From: an uncultured Verrucomicrobiota bacterium
GTDB lineage: Bacteria; Verrucomicrobiota; Kiritimatiellia; RFP12; UBA1067
Assembly (NCBI GenBank): GCA_946631345.1
Contig: CAMPAA010000093.1
Span: 1 to 11,235 of the forward strand
Length of the DNA stretch: 11,235 bases
Direction: 5' to 3'
Shown: positions 1 to 5,677 of the stretch, one piece after another
Layout of the letters: each line of letters opens with the position of its first letter
How positions within the stretch are numbered: position 1 is the stretch's first letter
The notes under the pieces: generated by a model
Database searches by the model: none
Told to the model about the DNA's origin: nothing
What the model saw: only the letters and a program-made list of their open reading frames with translations
Translations under genes and position numbers: made by a program

Positions 1-73
1 TTTGTTTGCAGGTGTGCGACAATAATCCCGCCCTCAAAAAATGGGTAAACTCCAGAATTTGGAGGCAATGGTC

Positions 74-97
74 TTCCTGCGCGGGAAATGGTATACT
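74..97 (+). promoter_or_regulatory. Putative promoter of the tag-nrdG operon, with a palindrome in the spacer
   Basis: An extended -10 element, TGG followed by TATACT, ends at base 97. Transcription would then start around 103-105, only a few bases before the tag ATG at 108, so the mRNA would be leaderless or nearly so. No good -35 hexamer is visible at 17-18 bases upstream. A near-perfect 14-bp palindrome, TTCCTGCGCGGGAA (74-87, one T-G mismatch pair), fills the spacer just upstream of the -10. A second small inverted repeat, CTCCA-gaatt-TGGAG, lies at 50-64. Either could bind a regulator. The -10 resembles other sites in this window, which raises confidence in the promoter. The operator role is a guess. 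Confidence 0.5.
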
Positions 98-107
98 TCA
101 CAGGCGT

Positions 108-722
108 ATGAAGAAAAAGATCAGGTGTCCGTATTTCGAGTTGAACGATCTGGAGCGCGCGTACCACGACAAGGAGTGGGGTACGCCGTGCCGGAACGAT
201 CGCAAACTCTTCGAATACTTGATGTATGAGGTGCTGCAGTGCGGCTTGAGCTGGGACACGATCATCCAGAAGCGCGCGGCGTTCCGCATCGCGTTCGAGG
301 GATTCGACTTCGATAAGGTCGCCCGCTATGGTGCGCGCGATATCGCGCGCGTCCTCGCCGTGCCGGGCATGATCCGTTCGCGGCGCAAGGTCGAGGCCAT
401 CATCCACGATGCGAAATGCTTCATTGCCCTGCGCCGCAAGTGCGGTACGTTCTCGAAATGGCTCTGGACGTTCACGGGCGGCAAGACTCTGCACAATCCA
501 GACAACGCGAAGTCCGACGAATGGACATCGCCAGCGCGCACAGAGCTTTCCGACCGCATCGCAGCAGAACTCAAGGCGCGAGGGTTCAAGTTTCTTGGCT
601 CGGTGACGGTCTATGCGTACATGCAGTCCGTCGGCCTCGTCAACGACCACGCCCGCTACTGTTTCCGCTACAAGGAACTCAAGGGAATGGATGGAATAAA
701 TTTATTGGTAAACGCAACATGA
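108..722 (+). CDS. tag: DNA-3-methyladenine glycosylase I
   Basis: This base-excision repair enzyme of the cytoplasm removes 3-methyladenine from alkylated DNA, leaving an abasic site. The 204-residue product is slightly longer than E. coli Tag (187). It aligns throughout by eye, including the AYHDKEWG, CGLSW, RGFKFLGS and GLVNDH blocks. The HhH-family glycosylase zinc site is intact: Cys7, His20, His181 and Cys185 match E. coli Cys4, His17, His175 and Cys179. Glu41, Tyr19 and Trp49 match the base-pocket residues Glu38, Tyr16 and Trp46. The E. coli Tyr13 position seems to be Glu16 here. The ATG at 108 is chosen because family homology starts there; the open frame extends upstream to a TTG at 6, but that extension has no Tag similarity. 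The stop overlaps the nrdG start by 4 nt (ATGA), so the two are probably translated together. Tag pairing with nrdG is unusual and may only reflect operon packing. Confidence 0.95.
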   Translation: MKKKIRCPYFELNDLERAYHDKEWGTPCRNDRKLFEYLMYEVLQCGLSWDTIIQKRAAFRIAFEGFDFDKVARYGARDIARVLAVPGMIRSRRKVEAIIHDAKCFIALRRKCGTFSKWLWTFTGGKTLHNPDNAKSDEWTSPARTELSDRIAAELKARGFKFLGSVTVYAYMQSVGLVNDHARYCFRYKELKGMDGINLLVNAT

Positions 723-1228
723 ACTATTCAGCCATCAGAACATGCGACATCGCGGACGGTCCGGGCGTTCGCGTATCCCTCTTTGTTTCAGGCTGCACCC
801 ACCACTGCAAGGGGTGCTTCAACGAGTCCACATGGGATTTCGCCGCCGGCGAGCCGTTCACCGAAGAGACGGAGAAGCGGATACTCGAGGCGAGCGAGCC
901 ATCTCACATTGCGGGGCTTACGCTCTTGGGCGGCGAACCGTTCGAGCCTGTGAACCAGGAAGGGCTTGTGCCGTTCCTCCGCCGGTGGCGCGCGGCGAAC
1001 CCAGGCAAGGACGTGTGGTGCTACACTGGATGCGTGCTTGAGACGCAGCTCCTGGCACCTTCGCGCTGGCGAACGCCGCTTACCGACGAGATGCTCTCGT
1101 TGATTGATGTGCTGGTGGATGGTCCGTTCATCGAGGCCCAGAAAGATATATCCCTGCGTTTCCGAGGCTCCTCCAATCAGCGCATACTCGACCTCCGCAC
1201 CGCAATTCCATCCGCAAAAGAGGCGTGA
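719..1228 (+). CDS. nrdG: Anaerobic ribonucleoside-triphosphate reductase activating protein (radical SAM)
   Basis: The protein installs the glycyl radical on class III ribonucleotide reductase (NrdD), using a [4Fe-4S] cluster and S-adenosylmethionine, so it supports dNTP synthesis without oxygen. The 169-residue product has the radical-SAM motif CX3CX2C at Cys26, Cys30 and Cys33 in the context GCTHHCKGCFNESTW, which is characteristic of NrdG. A GGEPF motif follows about 60 residues later, and the C-terminal end has the family's FRGSSNQRILD block. The start is ATG 719, which overlaps the tag stop; the open frame continues upstream but is only a shadow inside tag. E. coli NrdG is about 154 residues, so the length is normal. 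NrdD is not in the window; it may lie upstream of base 1 or elsewhere. The next gene overlaps the stop by one base. Confidence 0.95.
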   Translation: MNYSAIRTCDIADGPGVRVSLFVSGCTHHCKGCFNESTWDFAAGEPFTEETEKRILEASEPSHIAGLTLLGGEPFEPVNQEGLVPFLRRWRAANPGKDVWCYTGCVLETQLLAPSRWRTPLTDEMLSLIDVLVDGPFIEAQKDISLRFRGSSNQRILDLRTAIPSAKEA

Positions 1229-1884
1229 TGACGGATCCGTTTGTCAGGTTGGAGCGGTCGGCGTTTCGTCGTAGGTTCCGCCTGTCCGAGGAGCTCAGGC
1301 GCTACGTCGCCGAGAAAGGGCTGGCCGCAATTCGCCGACATGCGGAGGATTTCGTGAGGGATCGGCTTGCGCCCGCGCATCCGTACAATGACGGGAGGCA
1401 GACTCCCATGAAGGGGCATCCCGTGTTTCTCGCTCAGCACGCGACCGCCACCTGTTGTCGAGGCTGCCTCAATCGGTGGTGGCATGTTCCGGTTGGCGTG
1501 CCTCTCTCACCTATCCAGCAGAGGAAGGTCGTAAATCTCATCATGGCCTGGATACTCCGTCAGGTTTTCGCCTGTCGCCGCTGCGGCGCATGCTGCCGCA
1601 TCCCGGACGGAATCGTGCGCGTGTCTGAAGGGGAGATATCGCGCATTGCGGCGTTCCTCGGCAAGGACGAAGAGGCGTTCATCGCCGCCGAGACCGAGCT
1701 TGCGCCAGACAGAAAGGGCCTCGTGCTGAAAAGCCGTCCTGACGGCGCATGCGCATATCTGGATGGCGAGAACCGATGCCGCATCCATCCGGTGAAGCCG
1801 GATAAGTGCCGCACGTTCCCGTACGAATGGATGAACCCGGATTCGGGTCGGGTGTGCCCGGCGCTGCGCGACATATGCGGGTGA
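1228..1884 (+). CDS. DUF4186 - YkgJ-type cysteine-cluster fusion protein
   Basis: Two families that I know as separate proteins are joined in this 218-residue product. Residues 1-113 match DUF4186, including the RRHAEDFVRDRLAP, NDGRQTPMKGHPVF and QHATATCCRGCL stretches, ending at an MAWILRQ helix. The function of DUF4186 is unknown. Residues 114-218 match the YkgJ family (UPF0153), a predicted zinc or iron binding domain. It has CRRCGACC at Cys116, 119, 122 and 123, then Cys175, Cys184 (CRIHPVKPDKC), Cys194, Cys210 and Cys217. The DUF4186 half adds His64, His71, Cys76, Cys77 and Cys80 as possible ligands. The ATG at 1228 is preferred because AAAAGAGG (1216-1223) lies 4 nt upstream; a GTG at 1225 adds one residue and is possible. 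No signal peptide is seen. Co-transcription with nrdG hints at a metal or Fe-S related role, but this is inference only. Confidence 0.85.
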   Translation: MTDPFVRLERSAFRRRFRLSEELRRYVAEKGLAAIRRHAEDFVRDRLAPAHPYNDGRQTPMKGHPVFLAQHATATCCRGCLNRWWHVPVGVPLSPIQQRKVVNLIMAWILRQVFACRRCGACCRIPDGIVRVSEGEISRIAAFLGKDEEAFIAAETELAPDRKGLVLKSRPDGACAYLDGENRCRIHPVKPDKCRTFPYEWMNPDSGRVCPALRDICG

Positions 1885-1910
1885 TGGCGGCGCCACGACA
1901 GGCCAACTTG

Positions 1911-1919
1911 TGCTATAAT
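1911..1919 (+). promoter_or_regulatory. Extended -10 promoter for larC
   Basis: TGC followed by a perfect TATAAT (1914-1919) lies 57 bases upstream of the larC ATG, and it begins 27 bases after the stop of the previous gene. The expected transcription start is near 1926, in the sequence CCACCGCATTC. There is no convincing -35 at the right distance, so activity would depend on the TGn extension or an activator. The downstream CCACCGCA block resembles that behind other promoter-like sites here. Confidence 0.65.
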
Positions 1920-1930
1920 CCACCGCATTC

Positions 1931-1962
1931 AGACAACGAGACAACGCCCATTTCGAAGGGCG
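1931..1962 (+). promoter_or_regulatory. larC leader: tandem 8-bp repeat and hairpin before the ribosome-binding site
   Basis: The leader contains AGACAACG twice in direct tandem (1931-1938 and 1939-1946). It also has a perfect five-pair stem, CGCCC (1945-1949) with GGGCG (1958-1962), and an 8-base loop. The hairpin ends directly before the Shine-Dalgarno stretch GGAAAGGG (1963-1970), so it could tune translation of larC. It is not followed by a T-run, so it is not an intrinsic terminator. I recognise no riboswitch class. The structure is visible; its role is inferred. Confidence 0.35.
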
Positions 1963-1975
1963 GGAAAGGGAACGG

Positions 1976-2731
1976 ATGATATACATTGAAGGTGCGGCCG
2001 GGATATCCGGCGACATGACGGTCGGCGCGCTGCTGTCGCTTGGCGCACGGGCGGATGTTCTCAGGGCAACGCTGGATTCTCTCCGGCTTGGCGACGAGTT
2101 CTCGTACGTGATATCGCAGAAGTCGTCATACGGCATCGCAGGGACGGATTTCGACGTGATCCTGCCGCACGCGCACCACCATCACCATGACTGCCACGCG
2201 CACCATCACCACGAGCACAGAAACCTCGCGGATGTGGAGGCTATCATCGACCGCGGCGAAATGAGCGACAATGCGCGCGTCTTGGCGAAGAAAGCGTTCA
2301 GTTTTGTGGCTGAAGCCGAGGCGAAGGCGCACGGGAAGCCGATAGAGGAGGTGCACTTCCATGAGGTAGGTGCGATCGACTCAATCGTTGACATCGTTTC
2401 CGCAGCGGTGCTTTTCGACGACCTTGGCGATACGGACTGCGTGGTGAACGGGCTGACGGAAGGGCGGGGCACCGTGATGTGTGCGCACGGCGAGCTGCCC
2501 GTGCCGGTCCCTGCGGTCGTCAACATAGCGGCGGCATCTGGAATTCCGCTGAGGCCGTCAGAGACGAATGGAGAATGCGTAACGCCGACAGGCATTGCGC
2601 TTGCGGCGGCGTTTCGCACGCGCACGGCGCTGCCGTCGGCGTACAAGATACTTGGCGTTGGCACAGGGCTTGGCAAGCGCGACTACGGTCGCCCGGCCAT
2701 TCTCCGGATACTCCGCATCGAGGCTGTGTGA
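1976..2731 (+). CDS. larC: LarC-type nickel-pincer cofactor protein, N-terminal half only
   Basis: LarC inserts nickel into the pyridinium bis-thiocarboxylate precursor in a CTP-dependent step, completing the cofactor of lactate racemase LarA and related enzymes. This 251-residue product has the family N-terminus (GAAGISGDMTVGALL, residues 6-20). A histidine-rich patch has 12 His between 65 and 81 and is followed by the usual NLADVEAIID helix. EEVHFHEVGAIDSIVDIV, GELPVPVPAV and the C-terminal GVGTGLGKRDYGRP-ILRI block are also present. Full-length LarC is about 400-420 residues; the C-terminal CTP/metal domain (LarC2) is missing. I read all three forward frames up to the next gene and see no LarC2-like sequence, so ribosomal frameshifting, known in Lactobacillus plantarum, cannot restore it locally. 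AAAGGG (1965-1970) lies 5 nt before the ATG. No larA, larB or larE is in the window. The larC-type identity is sure; activity without LarC2 is open. Confidence 0.88.
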   Translation: MIYIEGAAGISGDMTVGALLSLGARADVLRATLDSLRLGDEFSYVISQKSSYGIAGTDFDVILPHAHHHHHDCHAHHHHEHRNLADVEAIIDRGEMSDNARVLAKKAFSFVAEAEAKAHGKPIEEVHFHEVGAIDSIVDIVSAAVLFDDLGDTDCVVNGLTEGRGTVMCAHGELPVPVPAVVNIAAASGIPLRPSETNGECVTPTGIALAAAFRTRTALPSAYKILGVGTGLGKRDYGRPAILRILRIEAV

Positions 2732-2795
2732 CAGGCTTCTGGTGCGTGGGAATGGAATCAGTCATAATCACAACAGCAACGAAAGAAAAGGCAAA

Positions 2796-3476
2796 ATGAA
2801 CGGAAAAACGGTAAAGGCGATGTTCTTCAACGCAAGCCCGCGCAAGAACTGGAACACGGCGAAGATGCTGGAGAGCGCGGCGGAAGGCGCGCGCGAGGCG
2901 GGGGCGGAGACGGAGATTGTCAATCTCTACGATTTCCCGTTCGCGGGATGCAAGAGCTGCTTCGCCTGCAAGCTCAAGAACGCAAAGACGAATGGCGTAT
3001 GCGCGCTGCGCGACAACCTGCGGCCCATCCTTGAACGGGCGCGGCAGGCTGACGTGCTCGTGCTTGGTTCGCCGGTGTTTTTCCATTATCCCACCGGCGT
3101 GTACCGTGCGTTTCTGGAGCGCCTTGCGTTTCCCGTGTACAGCTACCACTACGAGAACGGTCAGCCGCTCGTATGCCGCGACAAGGTGATCGAGACGGCC
3201 AATATCTTCACCATGAACTGCCCGAAGGACATGATGGAGCGCTGGAACTATCCCACATTCCTCCAGGCGAACACCGAAACGCTCGCAACCGTGTTCGGCG
3301 CATCCGAAACGCTCTACGCCTGCAACACCTACCAGTTCACGGACTACTCGCGCTACGACATAACCCTGTTCAGCGAGGAGGAGAAGCGCGCCTACCGCGA
3401 CGCCCACTTCGCCGACGACCTCGCCGCCGCCCGCGCCCTCGGCCAGCGTCTTGCAGACAGGGCCAGCAGGGCTTAA
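2796..3476 (+). CDS. NAD(P)H-dependent FMN reductase / flavodoxin-fold protein with Cys cluster
   Basis: This 226-residue cytoplasmic flavoprotein belongs to the flavodoxin-like NADPH-dependent FMN reductase group. The N-terminal beta strand and phosphate loop, FFNASPRKNWNTAK (residues 10-23), would hold the FMN phosphate. A GSPVFFHYPTG loop (91-101) is the family's second flavin-contact loop. Cys52, Cys55, Cys58 and Cys69 form CX2CX2CX10C in GCKSCFAC, resembling the iron-sulfur flavoprotein (Isf) pattern, although Isf has a shorter final spacing. A [4Fe-4S] cluster is therefore possible but unproven. The start is ATG 2796, preceded by a modest AAAAGG; the open frame upstream is a shadow of larC. 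It lies 64 bases after larC, probably in the same transcript. The electron acceptor is unknown. A link to nickel-pincer metabolism rests on position alone. Confidence 0.85.
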   Translation: MNGKTVKAMFFNASPRKNWNTAKMLESAAEGAREAGAETEIVNLYDFPFAGCKSCFACKLKNAKTNGVCALRDNLRPILERARQADVLVLGSPVFFHYPTGVYRAFLERLAFPVYSYHYENGQPLVCRDKVIETANIFTMNCPKDMMERWNYPTFLQANTETLATVFGASETLYACNTYQFTDYSRYDITLFSEEEKRAYRDAHFADDLAAARALGQRLADRASRA

Positions 3477-3490
3477 CCAGCTCTATGGTC

Positions 3491-3514
3491 AATCCGCCGG
3501 ATTCGTGTCTTTTT
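3491..3514 (+). terminator. Weak possible intrinsic terminator
   Basis: A short stem, AATCC-gcc-GGATT (3491-3503), is followed after a few bases by a run of five T. Its position just after the flavoprotein stop codon is right for a terminator. The stem has only five pairs and is AT-poor only in the middle, so it may terminate poorly or not at all. Confidence 0.25.
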
Positions 3515-3586
3515 GAGTTGCAGGGTGCGATGTGCAATCGAAGTCGTCGGTTGATGGCTTGGGCTTACAGAGGAAAGGATACATCA

Positions 3587-5614
3587 ATGAATCGTGGTAG
3601 AATACACCGGGCTGCTGTATGCCGGCTTTTTGCGGCGGCGATGGCTGCACAGGGATTTGCCGCCTATGGCGCGATACCGTTTTCGGCGATACGTCTCCGA
3701 AAGCCGCAGACGGATTCAGACAAGGTTTGGCGGGCGACCTTTGAGCAGTTCCGCCGTTACCGCGCCGGAGTGGACGAGGTGTGGTTCTCGACCGGAATAT
3801 CCTTCCCGAAGATGACCGAGCACAGGGCGAACGCCGAACGCCTCGGCCGCGCTGCGGAGGAGCTGCGCAACCTGGAGATCGAGCCGTCCCTCCAGATACA
3901 GGCCACGATAGGTCATGGCGAAACGCTCACGCAATACTCCGACAACTCCGGCATAGCGTGGCAGACATACGTGGCGGAGGACGGCGCCGTCGCAAAGCGT
4001 CTCAACTGCTTCCGCGCGCCAGGTTTCATCGCGTACATGCGCGAGATGGCCGCGCTGTATGCGGCGGCGATGCGGCCGTATTCCGTATGGATCGACGACG
4101 ACATCCGCATAATCCGTCACCATCCACACCTTGCCAACAGCGGCTGGGGATGCCACTGTGCGCACTGCCTTGAGGTGTTCGCCGCCAAGGCGGGGAGGAA
4201 GCGCACCCGCGAACAGCTCGTGTCGGAGATGAAGACCAATGCCGCGCTGGCGGCACGGTGGCGGGCGTTCGCGTTCGAGGGCGAGGCGGCGCTCGTGCGG
4301 GCGATAGGCGAGGCGGTGCATGCGGCATCGCCAACGACGCGCATGTGCATCCAGCAGCCGGGCGCATGCTTCCCTGAGCACCGTGCGCTGTACGAGGCGT
4401 GCTATGCCGCGACAGGCCTTCCGGTGGGGATGCGGCCCGGCGCGGGATCGTACTTCGATTACGATCCGCGTTCGCAGATCGAAAAGGCCTATACCTTGGC
4501 CATGCAGATCGATACCATCGGGCCTCTTCCATTCATCGACCGCCGATGCCCTGAGATAGAGTCGTGCCCGCGTTCATTCGCATGCCGTACCGGACGCGGC
4601 GTTCTCCTCGAGGCGATCGAGAGCCTCGCACAGGGGATGAACGCAATATCCGCGCTCGTGATCGACGCCGGATTCGAGACGCCGGAATGGTACGGCGGCG
4701 AAATACTCGCGCCCCTTGCGCGGAACGCGGCGATGCTAAAGCGGTACGTGGCGGCGAACCAAGGGGCGGTGCGCGAGGGATACGGGGTGTGCGATCTGCC
4801 GCCGCTTGCGATGCAGACATCCTCACTGCCGCTGAAGCCGCTTATCGAAGGCGCGCGCTCCGGGCTCGCGCGGTTCTTGACGGGAGCGAAGGCCGAGGCG
4901 GCGATAAAGTCTGGACCGGATGCCGTGCGCCGTCTTCTGGAGGAGGATTTGCTGCTTGAGGGAGCGGCGGCGGATGCGCTCTGCCGGGCCGGGTTCGGCG
5001 GCGAGATCGGCCTTGCTGGATGCCGCAGGTTCGCGGGTGGTCTGCGCGAACGCTTCCGCGACGATCCGCTCAATGAGAGACTGCTTGCGCGCGAGGCCCC
5101 GGTTTCCGGGACAAGCTTCTTCCTTGATATTGCGGACGGTGCGCGCGCCGTTGGCGAATACTTCTCCGATGCGGGGGATGGATCGTCGCCAGGCGTTGCG
5201 GTGGCGATCTACGAGACTCCGGCAGGACGCCGCCGCGTCGTGTTCGGCCACGCGGCGTTCACATCGTCAATGAGCGTCGCGTCCGGCGACAGGGTGGTGC
5301 AGATGCATCGCCTTGCGGACTGGGCGTCGCACGGGAAATCGCCGGTGGTGGCTGATTCCCCATCGCGTTCGTTCATCCAGCCGCGCGTGCGCAAGGACGG
5401 CACGCTCGCCTCGGTCGTGTTCGTCAACACGACCATTGGCACGGCGAGCGCGGTGCGGCTCCGTCTGCGCGGCGTTCCCGAGAATGTCAGGGAGGCGACA
5501 TGGTTGGCGTTCGACGAGAATGACACCGTGGTGCCGGTTGTGCGTCGCGACGGAGAGGCCGTCGTGACGCTGCCTGCGGTTTCAGCCTGGAACGGCGGCT
5601 ATGTGCTTTTCTGA
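3587..5614 (+). CDS. Exported TIM-barrel-like protein, putative glycoside hydrolase
   Basis: The 675-residue product has a typical Sec signal peptide: basic MNRGRIHR, a hydrophobic stretch to about residue 28, and a cleavage site near AYGA. It is therefore exported to the periplasm or surface. The body (about 35-430) reads like a TIM barrel, with DEVWFSTG and an acidic cluster WIDDDIRI at Trp168-Ile175. The cluster is followed by GCHCAHC (Cys189, Cys191, Cys194). I know this DDD...CxCxxC arrangement from uncharacterised putative glycosidases in gut bacteria, but cannot assign a CAZy family. The last 130 residues or so look like a beta-sandwich, as in the C-termini of beta-galactosidase-type enzymes. 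The start at 3587 is supported by AGAGGAAAGG 8 nt upstream; frame homology does not continue before it. A shorter in-frame ATG at 3641 would lose most of the signal peptide. Substrate unknown. Confidence 0.75.
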   Translation: MNRGRIHRAAVCRLFAAAMAAQGFAAYGAIPFSAIRLRKPQTDSDKVWRATFEQFRRYRAGVDEVWFSTGISFPKMTEHRANAERLGRAAEELRNLEIEPSLQIQATIGHGETLTQYSDNSGIAWQTYVAEDGAVAKRLNCFRAPGFIAYMREMAALYAAAMRPYSVWIDDDIRIIRHHPHLANSGWGCHCAHCLEVFAAKAGRKRTREQLVSEMKTNAALAARWRAFAFEGEAALVRAIGEAVHAASPTTRMCIQQPGACFPEHRALYEACYAATGLPVGMRPGAGSYFDYDPRSQIEKAYTLAMQIDTIGPLPFIDRRCPEIESCPRSFACRTGRGVLLEAIESLAQGMNAISALVIDAGFETPEWYGGEILAPLARNAAMLKRYVAANQGAVREGYGVCDLPPLAMQTSSLPLKPLIEGARSGLARFLTGAKAEAAIKSGPDAVRRLLEEDLLLEGAAADALCRAGFGGEIGLAGCRRFAGGLRERFRDDPLNERLLAREAPVSGTSFFLDIADGARAVGEYFSDAGDGSSPGVAVAIYETPAGRRRVVFGHAAFTSSMSVASGDRVVQMHRLADWASHGKSPVVADSPSRSFIQPRVRKDGTLASVVFVNTTIGTASAVRLRLRGVPENVREATWLAFDENDTVVPVVRRDGEAVVTLPAVSAWNGGYVLF

Positions 5615-5619
5615 TTGGG

Positions 5620-5649
5620 TTGAAAAAAAAAATGAACTTGTGGTATCAT
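5620..5649 (+). promoter_or_regulatory. Promoter of the 555-residue exported protein gene
   Basis: A -35 TTGAAA (5620-5625), an 18-base spacer and TATCAT (5644-5649), preceded by TGG, make the best complete promoter in the window. The spacer begins with a run of A. Transcription would start near 5656, in CGCCGCAATTC, giving a leader of about 22 nt that contains the AAAGGGAGG ribosome-binding site. The -35 begins 6 bases after the stop codon of the preceding gene. Confidence 0.7.
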
Positions 5650-5677
5650 TCGCCGCAATTCAAGTAAAGGGAGGATG

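Noticed and set aside
6..107. An N-terminal extension of tag starting from TTG at 6
   Set aside because: The extra residues have no resemblance to Tag, whose homology begins at MKKKIRCP, and a promoter-like -10 lies at 92-97 within the extension.
2164..2218. CACCATCAC-rich stretch as an engineered His tag or simple repeat expansion
   Set aside because: Histidine-rich insertions at this position are normal for LarC and the codons are mixed with Asp, Cys, Ala and Glu.
2763..2768. CATAAT as a promoter for the flavoprotein gene
   Set aside because: It has no TG extension and no -35 at the right distance; transcription from the larC promoter is a simpler explanation.
2680..2795. Programmed frameshift joining larC to a LarC2 domain
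   Set aside because: No LarC2-like sequence (such as the NIDDM region) is present in any forward frame before the flavoprotein start.
2520..3407. A 295-codon open frame on the - strand
   Set aside because: It crosses the end of larC and most of the flavoprotein gene, both clearly real on the + strand, and its sequence is Arg/Ala-rich low-information text.
5620..5635. Run of A after the 3587 gene as part of an intrinsic terminator
   Set aside because: It is an A-run on the + strand with no stem upstream, and it fits better as promoter spacer after TTGAAA.
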